A stretch of DNA of 6,279 nucleotides, taken from assembly GCA_905211615.1 (NCBI GenBank), contig CAJMBB010000111.1:1-6279 (forward strand), given 5' to 3'. Position numbers and translations under genes: made by a program. The stretch comes from an uncultured Collinsella sp. (GTDB lineage: Bacteria; Actinomycetota; Coriobacteriia; Coriobacteriales; Coriobacteriaceae). The notes beneath the pieces were generated by a model. It was not told where the DNA came from, ran no database searches, and was given only the letters and a program-made list of their open reading frames with translations. This document shows positions 1-4,742 of the stretch, piece after piece (position 1 is the first letter of the stretch; every line of letters begins with the position of its first letter).

Positions 1-441
1 CAGCCGCTGCTTGGCGGTCGCCAGGCGCGCGGTCGCCCCGTCGTAGGCGCCGGCGAGGTCCCTGATGCCTTCGACCTCGGGGGAGGGGACCCATGCGGGG
101 GAGATGTCGTGGGCGAGTATCGCCTTGGCCATCCTGGCGGCGTCGTTCCTGTCGTTCTTGGAGGCCGAGTCGGCGGCCGACCTGGGGATCTTCGAGACCG
201 CGGCGACGACGCACTCGACGCCGAGCCCGGCGAGCTCCCTTTGCGGGGCGAAGCCGAGGTAGCCGCTCTCGTAGGCCGCGAGCGACGGCCCGGGGAACCC
301 ATCCATCCACCCGGCGATCTCGCCCCAGGGGTTGCCGGGGAACCTCCTCGTCACGGCCTCGCCGGTGTCCGCGTCGAGGGCGCAGACGGTGGTCGACCTC
401 AGGTGGACGTCCATCCCGAACGCGGTAGAATACTTTGGCAT
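1..441 (-). CDS. IS110-family transposase, N-terminal part (runs off the window)
   Basis: The minus-strand frame starting at ATG 441-439 stays open for 147 codons to the window edge. It encodes the N-terminal RuvC-like DEDD catalytic domain of IS110 transposases. Visible landmarks are FGMDVH (Asp11), AAYESGYLGF (Glu58) and SKNDRNDAARMAK (Asp97 and Asp100), matching the D-E-D-D spacing of the family. The C-terminal Tnp domain with the catalytic serine would lie beyond position 1. A GGGAGG ribosome binding site lies just upstream of the ATG. IS110 enzymes are RNA-guided recombinases that excise and insert the element without typical terminal inverted repeats. Eight of the ten arginine codons are AGG, while neighbouring genes use CGC/CGT, which supports a foreign origin. 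It is partial because of the window boundary. No internal stop or frameshift is visible, so this part looks intact. Confidence 0.94.
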   Translation of the reverse strand, partial: MPKYSTAFGMDVHLRSTTVCALDADTGEAVTRRFPGNPWGEIAGWMDGFPGPSLAAYESGYLGFAPQRELAGLGVECVVAAVSKIPRSAADSASKNDRNDAARMAKAILAHDISPAWVPSPEVEGIRDLAGAYDGATARLATAKQRL

Positions 442-543
442 GGGAGCCTCCCAACCTCGTTGCGGCGCGGCTGCGCCTATGGCACTTCGACATCATTGTC
501 GCAGCCCCGACCCGCGGTCACGAGCGGGGGCTCCTGTCTTTTT
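442..543 (-). ncRNA. Candidate IS110 bridge/seek guide RNA in the transposase leader
   Basis: On the minus strand this leader can form three hairpins. One has stem AGCCCC/GGGGCT (503-508 with 527-532). One has CGACA-atga-TGTCG (488-501). One has GGCGC-agcc-GCGCC (464-477). A long-range stem GGAGCC/GGCTCC (529-534 with 443-448) could close the whole set, although it overlaps the base of the first hairpin and the ribosome binding site, so some pairings are exclusive. IS110-group elements are known to encode a guide RNA in the noncoding region upstream of the transposase, which is this position. About 100 nt is short compared with the roughly 177-nt IS621 bridge RNA but near the size of seekRNAs. 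The target-binding and donor-binding loops cannot be assigned without both element ends. The structure is seen in the sequence. The function is inferred. Confidence 0.38.
503..543 (+). terminator. Possible plus-strand terminator or IS leader hairpin
   Basis: On the plus strand AGCCCC (503-508) pairs with GGGGCT (527-532). The bases CCTGTC and then TTTTT (539-543) follow, which resembles an intrinsic terminator, although the U-tract starts six bases after the stem. The same bases are part of the IS110 leader on the other strand. It could stop outside transcription from entering the element antisense, or be only a by-product of guide RNA structure. Confidence 0.28.
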
Positions 544-685
544 AGCGCCCTCGGATTGGGTCATAGTGTCTGTCGTTGCCAAGGCATCAGCGTTGCTGTG
601 GCTGTCGGAAATGATCCGTTGTCGCAAGGGGCAGGTTTCCTTTGCACCAGTTTCTGTCGAGTCGGTGCTTCTTGCGGGTTGCCCG
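544..685. other. Noncoding stretch between the IS110 leader and the tgt promoter
   Basis: No convincing gene is present. Short hairpins can be drawn, for example GCACC/GGTGC (644-648 with 664-668), CGGG-ttg-CCCG (675-685) and GGAAA/TTTCC (607-611 with 636-640), but none carries a T-tract. The stretch may be the outer left end of the IS, the original upstream region of tgt, or both. It cannot be divided from this sequence alone. Confidence 0.5.
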
Positions 686-719
686 TATAATGGTTTGCGT
701 ATGAACCGCAACCAAGGAG
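686..719 (+). promoter_or_regulatory. tgt -10 box and ribosome binding site
   Basis: A perfect TATAAT stands at 686-691, with no good -35 hexamer 16-18 bases upstream and no TGn extension. A start near 698 would give a leader of about 30 nt. The ribosome binding site AAGGAG at 714-719 is nine bases before the tgt ATG. The leader is too short to hold a preQ1 riboswitch. Confidence 0.5.
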
Positions 720-728
720 TTCCAGTTT

Positions 729-1868
729 ATGGACCAGAGCCTTTTTAAATTCGATCTGATCGCCGAGGATCCGACGACGCATGCGCGTGCCGGCGTGCTG
801 CATACCCCGCACGGCGACATCGAGACGCCGATCTTCATGCCCGTGGGCACAAAGGCAAACGTCAAGGGCATTCCTACCGAGACCGTCAAACAGCTCGGCG
901 CCCAGATCGTGCTTGCCAATACCTATCACCTGTCCATGCGTCCCGGCGAGGACACCATCGCCGAGCTGGGCGGCCTGCACAAGTTTATGAACTGGCACGG
1001 CCCTATCCTCACCGATTCGGGCGGCTTCCAGGTGTTCAGCCACAACGATGCCGTCAAGCTCACCGACGAGGGCGTGCGCTTTATCGTCAACGACTATGAC
1101 GGCCGCCATGTGTTCTGGACGCCCGAGGACAACATGGAAATCGCCATGAAGCTCGGTTCCGACATCTGCATGCAGCTCGACCAGTGCCCGGGCTATCCCG
1201 CCACGCGCGCCTACGTTGAGCGCGCCGTTGAGCTGTCGAGCATGTGGGCCGAGCGCTGCTATAAGGCGCATACCCGCGACGACCAGGCGCTCTTTGGCAT
1301 TGTTCAGGGCGGCATGCACCTAGATCTGCGCCTGCGCTCGCTGCGCCATCTGGAGGAGTGCGGCGACTTCCCCGGTTACGGCATTGGCGGCTACTCGGTG
1401 GGCGAGGACCACGAGACCATGTTCGAGACCCTGGCACCACTCGTAAGCGAGTACATGCCCAAGCACAAGCCGCGCTACCTGATGGGCGTCGGCAACCCGA
1501 CCACCCTCGTGCGCGGTGTGGGTGTGGGCATCGACATGTTCGACTGCGTGCTGCCGACGCGCACGGGCCGCATGGGTACGGCGTTCTCCAGCGAGGGTCG
1601 CCTCAACTTCCGCAACGCTCGCTTTGCGCACGACGATGGCCCCATCGATCCCACCTGCACCTGCCCGGTGTGCACGGGCGGCTACAGCCGCGCGCTCATC
1701 CGCCACATGGTCACGCAGAAGGAGATGCTCGGCGGCATTTTGCTGTCGATGCACAACATCTACTACCTGCTCAACCTTATGCAGCGTGCTCGCCAGGCCA
1801 TTATCGAGGGCCGCTATGGCGCATTCGTGAGCGATTGGATGAACAGCCCTGCGGCGGTGGATTACTAA
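729..1868 (+). CDS. tgt: tRNA-guanine transglycosylase (queuosine tRNA-ribosyltransferase)
   Basis: This enzyme exchanges guanine 34 in the anticodon of GUN tRNAs for preQ1 or queuine, the key step of queuosine modification. The 379 residues are a full-length bacterial Tgt TIM barrel. Visible motifs are ANTYHL (63-68), LTDSGGFQVFS with catalytic Asp96, LFGIVQGG (188-195), GIGGYSVGE (218-226), RYLMGVG (249-255) and GIDMFDCVLPTR with the nucleophile Asp269. The zinc site is Cys310, Cys312, Cys315 and His342. Cys153 and Val224 match positions that are Cys158 and Val233 in the Zymomonas enzyme, which points to preQ1-type specificity. Two departures are Gln152, where most enzymes have Glu after the substrate-binding Asp (DQC, not DEC), and Tyr222, where Leu is usual. 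No preQ1 biosynthesis or transport gene is in the window, so the source of the base is unknown. The start is fixed by AAGGAG at 714-719. Confidence 0.97.
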   Translation: MDQSLFKFDLIAEDPTTHARAGVLHTPHGDIETPIFMPVGTKANVKGIPTETVKQLGAQIVLANTYHLSMRPGEDTIAELGGLHKFMNWHGPILTDSGGFQVFSHNDAVKLTDEGVRFIVNDYDGRHVFWTPEDNMEIAMKLGSDICMQLDQCPGYPATRAYVERAVELSSMWAERCYKAHTRDDQALFGIVQGGMHLDLRLRSLRHLEECGDFPGYGIGGYSVGEDHETMFETLAPLVSEYMPKHKPRYLMGVGNPTTLVRGVGVGIDMFDCVLPTRTGRMGTAFSSEGRLNFRNARFAHDDGPIDPTCTCPVCTGGYSRALIRHMVTQKEMLGGILLSMHNIYYLLNLMQRARQAIIEGRYGAFVSDWMNSPAAVDY

Positions 1869-1878
1869 GGGCGACAGA

Positions 1879-1949
1879 CACGCTTGCAGAGCGTGGACAA
1901 CGGCAATGGTCGAGCGCCAGCCGGTCGTCGCATTCGCTGACACCGGCTG
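1879..1949. repeat. Two hairpins in the tgt-LOG spacer
   Basis: CACGCT-tgcag-AGCGTG (1879-1895) starts ten bases after the tgt stop. A second stem, CAGCCGGT/ACCGGCTG (1918-1925 with 1942-1949), has eight perfect pairs and a 16-base loop. Neither is followed by a T-tract, so they are not standard terminators. They may stabilise the tgt mRNA 3' end or be part of a longer leader for the downstream LOG gene. The rest of 1869-2017 holds no gene that I can support. A weak promoter for LOG could be TTGATG (1980-1985) with GAATAG (2004-2009), spacer 18. Confidence 0.4.
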
Positions 1950-2017
1950 CGCGACCGCTGACCGATAGCTTGCAAGTGCTTGATGCATCGTGGGTACCAT
2001 ACCGAATAGTTGATGCT

Positions 2018-2065
2018 CGGGCGGGTGTTTGACGCATGGCGTCGACCCCGCCCGTTTTCTTTTTC
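2018..2065 (+). terminator. Intrinsic terminator directly upstream of the LOG gene
   Basis: CGGGCGGG (2018-2025) pairs with CCCGCCCG (2047-2054). The loop holds a second perfect stem, GACGC-atg-GCGTC (2031-2043). TTTTCTTTTT (2055-2064) follows at once. This is a strong rho-independent terminator signal for transcripts coming from tgt. The T-tract ends six bases before the ribosome binding site of the LOG gene, so it also lies in that gene's leader if the promoter is upstream. Confidence 0.8.
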
Positions 2066-2080
2066 TCGATAGGAGTACCC

Positions 2081-2839
2081 ATGATTAAGAATGAGAACGT
2101 CGAGGGCGAGCCTGCCTACGACGAGACGTACCGCCGCGGCCCCGTGGTCATGCGCGGCCCCATGATTCCCAAGGACAACACCTACGCCAACCTGCTGGCG
2201 CCCGAAGATTCGACTGACTGGCTGCATGCCGATCCCTGGCGCGTGCTGCGCATTCAGGCCGAGTTTGTCGATGGCTTCGGCGCGCTTGCCGAGCTTGGCC
2301 CCGCAGTGACCATCTTCGGCAGTGCCCGCACGCCTAAGACCGATCCGCTCTACAAGGCGGCGCGTACCGTCGGGCGCAAGATCGCGCAACGTGGCGTGGC
2401 GGTCATCACCGGCGGCGGCCCCGGCATCATGGAAGCGGCTAACAGGGGAGCGGCGAGTGTCAACGGCAAGTCAGTTGGCCTAGGCATTGAATTGCCGCAC
2501 GAACAGGGGCTCAACAAATACGTGAACCTCGGCATGGACTTCCGCTACTTCTTTGTGCGCAAGACCATGTTCGTCAAATACAGCTCGGGCGCCATCGTGT
2601 TTCCCGGAGGTTTTGGTACGCTCGACGAGATGTTCGAGGTACTCACGCTGGTACAGACGCACAAGGTCAAGCGCATGCCGCTCGTGCTGGTGGGCAGCGA
2701 GTACTGGCAGGGCCTGTTCGACTGGCTCAACGGCCCGGTGATGAGCGCCGGTATGATCAGTCCGCTCGATCCGGATCTGGTACACATTACTGACGACCTC
2801 AACGAGGCCGTCGACATCGCCCTGAGCGGGCTGATGTAG
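2081..2839 (+). CDS. LOG family protein (TIGR00730-type nucleotide 5'-monophosphate phosphoribohydrolase)
   Basis: LOG-family enzymes have a Rossmann-like fold and hydrolyse the N-glycosidic bond of AMP or cytokinin-riboside monophosphates, releasing the base and ribose 5-phosphate. The start at ATG 2081 is set by AGGAG (2071-2075), five bases upstream. An in-frame ATG at 2036 lies inside a terminator loop and has no ribosome binding site. The 252-residue protein has GSAR (80-83), GGGPGIMEAANRGA (111-124), RKTMFVK (160-166) and the family signature PGGFGTLDE (175-183). The ribose-phosphate binding and catalytic residues of the family (Arg160, the Gly-rich loop and Glu183) are present. Roughly 70 residues precede the Rossmann core, whereas short LOG proteins begin almost at the GSAR segment. 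The first 45 residues are charged and probably partly disordered. The exact substrate is unknown, and in a gut bacterium purine nucleotide turnover is more likely than cytokinin signalling. Confidence 0.9.
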   Translation: MIKNENVEGEPAYDETYRRGPVVMRGPMIPKDNTYANLLAPEDSTDWLHADPWRVLRIQAEFVDGFGALAELGPAVTIFGSARTPKTDPLYKAARTVGRKIAQRGVAVITGGGPGIMEAANRGAASVNGKSVGLGIELPHEQGLNKYVNLGMDFRYFFVRKTMFVKYSSGAIVFPGGFGTLDEMFEVLTLVQTHKVKRMPLVLVGSEYWQGLFDWLNGPVMSAGMISPLDPDLVHITDDLNEAVDIALSGLM

Positions 2840-2850
2840 AGTAGCTAAAA

Positions 2851-2912
2851 TGGGACGGGGCTAAAAAGACTGGTCTGAAACGTTTGATACCAGTCTTTTT
2901 AGCCCCGTCCCA
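2851..2912. terminator. 24-bp perfect inverted repeat, bidirectional terminator
   Basis: The arms 2851-2874 and 2889-2912 are perfectly complementary over 24 bp around a 14-base loop that contains the palindrome AAACGTTT (2878-2885). Near the loop the arms read AAAAAGACTGGT and ACCAGTCTTTTT. An inner 7-bp stem is thus flanked by an A-tract on one side and a T-tract on the other, the usual form of a bidirectional terminator. It starts 12 bases after the LOG stop and serves the convergent LOG and degV genes. The GC-rich outer part, TGGGACGGGGC, is more than a terminator needs. Confidence 0.82.
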
Positions 2913-2925
2913 AATGAACTGCTTC

Positions 2926-2943
2926 TAAGTTGCGGTGGAATAG
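2926..2943. repeat. 18-base dispersed word, copy 1
   Basis: TAAGTTGCGGTGGAATAG occurs here and again, identical, at 6200-6217. This copy forms the outer part of the left arm of the 2930-2992 hairpin. Both copies lie between the ends of convergent genes. Confidence 0.8.
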
Positions 2944-2992
2944 GGATTGATTGGCGGCTGAAGAGCCAAAAACAGTCCCTATTTCACCGCAA
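2930..2992. repeat. 20-bp inverted repeat, second long hairpin at the LOG/degV junction
   Basis: Arms 2930-2949 and 2973-2992 pair over 20 positions, 18 Watson-Crick and two G-U wobbles (2938 with 2984, 2947 with 2975) when read as plus-strand RNA. The loop holds a smaller stem, GGCT-gaag-AGCC (2956-2967). There is no T-tract after the arm. It ends 15 bases before the degV stop codon, so it lies in the 3' region of both convergent transcripts. The first arm begins inside an 18-base word repeated at 6200-6217. Confidence 0.75.
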
Positions 2993-3007
2993 GTGGTAAA
3001 GGTGCCC

Positions 3008-3868
3008 CTAGTGGATGGGCTGGTAGCGGGGGCAGTAGCTGATGGCGATGGCGTCGACGCCTACATGGGTGGCGATGGTGCAGCCGATGGGGCCGGTGCC
3101 GGCGTCTACGTAGTCCTGGCCTGCGAGTGCCTCGTCGACAAGCTCCTGCTCCTCGGCGGCACCGGTCGTGAGCACGCGCACGCTGGAGCCCGGATGCTCG
3201 GCCAAAAACGCGAGGCAGTCTGCCATGGTGTTGGCGACGATGCGCTTGGCGCCGCGGCCCTTCTTGATGGCCTTGATCTCGCCCGACTGCCACTCCGGCG
3301 AAACGGCCAGGCGAATATTGAGCATCTGCGTGAGCTGGCCGGCGAGCTTGGGCGCGCGGCCGTTCTTGACGAGGTTCTCGAGCGTGCGGGGAATCAGCAG
3401 CAGGTGCGCGTCGGTCAGGGTCGCGCGGATCTGTGCCTCGGTCTCGTCCAGGCTGCGGCCGTCCTCGCGCATGGCGAGCGCGTACTCCACCAGCAGGCCC
3501 TCGGCACCCGAGCCGGTGCGCGAATCGATGCAGCGCACGTCGAGCTCGTGGGTCTCGGCGACCAGGCATGCGTTGGAATAGCAGGCGGACCACTCGCTGC
3601 ACAGCGAGATAAAGATCGCGCTGTCGTGGCCATCGGCGCGCACGCGGTCAAACAGCGCCTTGAACTCGCCGGCACTCGGCTGCGAGGTATGCGGCAGCTG
3701 CTCGGAGCCGGCCATGCGGGCGACGTACTCCTGGGCGGTGATCTGTACCTGGTCGAGCAGGTCCTCGCCTTCGATAATCACATGCAGCGGAATGACGTAA
3801 ATGCCGAGCTCTTGGGCGCGGGCGGGGGAGATGTCCGACGTGGAGTCGGTTATGATGGCAAAAGACAT
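3008..3868 (-). CDS. DegV family protein (FakB-like fatty acid-binding protein)
   Basis: DegV/FakB proteins bind one long-chain fatty acid and, in Firmicutes, present it to the kinase FakA to make acyl-phosphate for phospholipid synthesis. The 286-residue protein starts with MSFAIITDSTSDIS (Asp8, Ser9, Asp12), followed by TSQPS (61-65), DSRTGSGAEGLLV (115-127), a segment ending NLVKNGRAPK, a GEIKAIKKGRGAKR stretch and a C-terminal GPIGCTIATHVG, all in family order. The start ATG 3868 is chosen because AAAGGT (3875-3880, minus strand) lies six bases before it and the DSTSD motif then falls near residue 10. The frame is open upstream to 3925, but that extension is an Arg-rich run and is unlikely to be translated. 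The usual SSGLSGTYQ-like loop reads SLCSEWSACYS here (88-98), so the lipid pocket may differ. No fakA kinase gene is nearby. A GGCGC-cgtc-GCGCC hairpin (3887-3900) lies in its leader. Confidence 0.92.
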   Translation of the reverse strand: MSFAIITDSTSDISPARAQELGIYVIPLHVIIEGEDLLDQVQITAQEYVARMAGSEQLPHTSQPSAGEFKALFDRVRADGHDSAIFISLCSEWSACYSNACLVAETHELDVRCIDSRTGSGAEGLLVEYALAMREDGRSLDETEAQIRATLTDAHLLLIPRTLENLVKNGRAPKLAGQLTQMLNIRLAVSPEWQSGEIKAIKKGRGAKRIVANTMADCLAFLAEHPGSSVRVLTTGAAEEQELVDEALAGQDYVDAGTGPIGCTIATHVGVDAIAISYCPRYQPIH

Positions 3869-3903
3869 AATTGCACCTTTCGTTGGGGCGCGACGGCGCC
3901 GCC

Positions 3904-3932
3904 TTCTGAGAGCAAAGTGCGACAAGTATAGT
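3904..3932 (+). promoter_or_regulatory. Candidate promoter for the HAD phosphatase gene
   Basis: TATAGT (3927-3932) matches the -10 consensus at five of six positions. TTCTGA (3904-3909), 17 bases upstream, is a weak -35 (three of six). A start near 3939 would give a leader of about 85 nt that includes the dyad at 3955-3983. Confidence 0.4.
3925..3930 (-). promoter_or_regulatory. Candidate -10 box for degV
   Basis: On the minus strand the hexamer reads TATACT, five of six with consensus. It would start transcription near 3918, about 50 nt before the degV ATG. It overlaps the plus-strand -10 box, so the two promoters could not be occupied at once. No good -35 is seen 17 bases upstream, which fits a promoter that needs an activator. 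An alternative is TTGACT (3974-3969), but its matching -10 is poor. Confidence 0.35.
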
Positions 3933-3954
3933 GGAGTTGCTCTACATTGCTAGG

Positions 3955-3983
3955 TTCAATTGTTGAATAGTCAACAGTTTGAA
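3955..3983. promoter_or_regulatory. Nested dyad, possible operator between degV and the HAD gene
   Basis: An outer pair TTCAA/TTGAA (3955-3959, 3979-3983) encloses an inner pair GTTGA-atag-TCAAC (3962-3975), offset by one base. It is AT-rich in a GC-rich genome. It lies upstream of the degV -10 and downstream of the plus-strand -10. That is a plausible site for one regulator acting on both genes, though a transcript hairpin is also possible. Confidence 0.35.
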
Positions 3984-4024
3984 GTGTCGGTGTGGAAATC
4001 ATCAACTGGGGAAGAGGAATGCCG

Positions 4025-4687
4025 ATGGAGGCGTTGGAGATATGCAGGCGGCCGGTTGTGCTGTTCGATTTTGACGGCACGGTGGCCGATACGGGCCGGG
4101 CGGTGATGACCTCGACGCGCAAGACGTTGGCTGCGCGCGGGTTTTCGGAGGCGCAGATGGGTAACCTGCGCCGCATGATCGGGCCGCCCCTGTGGAAGAG
4201 CTTTCACGACTTTTATGGCTTCTCCCGCGAGGAGTCGCTTGTGGTGGCTGACGAGTACCGTGCCTTTTTTGATGAGCTGGGACCTGAAGAGTATCCCGTG
4301 TTCGATGGAATCCCCGAGCTGCTCGATGGCCTTGTCGCGCAGGGGCATCGCTTGGCCGTGGCGACGTCACGCATGGAGGCAAAGTGCATTGACATGGTGG
4401 GCGAGCTCGGGCTTTCTCAGTTTGAGGCGGTGGTTGGCATGAATCCGCCGCAGGGACGCGAGACCAAGGCCGATTCGGTCCGCGATGCCCTGGCGGCGCT
4501 CGGCGCGACGGCCGACGATGCCGTGATGATCGGCGATCGCTTTAACGATGTGGAGGGCGCGCACGCGATGAGCGTGCCGTGCATTGGTATCTATTCGGGC
4601 GCGGCGGCGCCGGGCGAGCACGAGGCGGCGGGTGCCGATGCAGTGGTGCACTCGGTGGCCGAGCTTGCTAAACTTTTCGCTATCTAA
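4025..4687 (+). CDS. HAD superfamily hydrolase (phosphoglycolate phosphatase-like)
   Basis: HAD phosphatases remove phosphate through an aspartyl-phosphate intermediate with Mg2+. The 220-residue protein shows motif I VVLFDFDGTVADTG (nucleophile Asp15, acid/base Asp17), an IGPPL cap-domain segment (52-56), motif II VATSR (112-116), motif III Lys148 (GRETKAD) and motif IV IGDRFNDVEGA (Asp171, Asp175). The helical C1-type cap between motif I and about residue 90 resembles Gph and related small phosphatases. The substrate cannot be read from the sequence. ATG 4025 is preferred because AGGA (4015-4018) is six bases upstream. A GTG at 3992 and an ATG at 4019 are in frame but are, respectively, without a site and too close to it. 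It runs divergently from degV and is 55 bp from the following dipeptidase gene, which suggests one transcript. Confidence 0.9.
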   Translation: MEALEICRRPVVLFDFDGTVADTGRAVMTSTRKTLAARGFSEAQMGNLRRMIGPPLWKSFHDFYGFSREESLVVADEYRAFFDELGPEEYPVFDGIPELLDGLVAQGHRLAVATSRMEAKCIDMVGELGLSQFEAVVGMNPPQGRETKADSVRDALAALGATADDAVMIGDRFNDVEGAHAMSVPCIGIYSGAAAPGEHEAAGADAVVHSVAELAKLFAI

Positions 4688-4729
4688 TAGACGTAATGTG
4701 AGGGGCGGGCGTACCCGTCGCTCATTGGT

Positions 4730-4737
4730 AAGGAGGT
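4730..4737 (+). promoter_or_regulatory. Strong ribosome binding site of the dipeptidase gene
   Basis: AAGGAGGT is a full anti-16S match five bases before ATG 4743. It decides the start against the longer open frame that reaches back to 4584 inside the HAD gene. No terminator is visible in 4688-4729. Confidence 0.85.
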
Positions 4738-4742
4738 CGTTC

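Larger units (their letters stand above)
1..543 (-). mobile_element. IS110-family insertion sequence, 5' (left) part
   Basis: This span covers the transposase gene and its structured leader. The right end is outside the window. The left end is not marked by an inverted repeat or a target duplication, as is usual for IS110, so the boundary near 543 is a guess. It is based on where recognisable leader structure ends at an AAAAA tract on the minus strand. The true left end could lie anywhere between about 500 and 680, before the tgt promoter. The element is oriented away from tgt. Confidence 0.6.

Noticed and set aside
692..728. preQ1 riboswitch before tgt
   Set aside because: The expected leader is only about 30 nt, and I see no pseudoknot-forming A-rich tail or matching stem.
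93..748. Several plus-strand open frames opposite and upstream of tgt
   Set aside because: They are Arg/Pro-rich shadows of the IS110 transposase and its leader, and have no ribosome binding site.
561..1319. 252-codon minus-strand open frame opposite tgt
   Set aside because: Its sequence is the GC-driven mirror of tgt codons with no family motif; tgt on the other strand is certain.
2036..2080. Earlier ATG for the LOG gene
   Set aside because: It lies in the loop of the terminator with no ribosome binding site, while ATG 2081 has AGGAG at good spacing.
2951..3931. 326-codon plus-strand open frame opposite degV
   Set aside because: It is Ala/Gly/Val-rich antisense of a clear DegV gene, has no ribosome binding site and starts inside a hairpin arm.
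4584..4742. Earlier start for the dipeptidase inside the HAD gene
   Set aside because: The extra residues are Arg-rich and out of frame with HAD; AAGGAGGT places the start at 4743.
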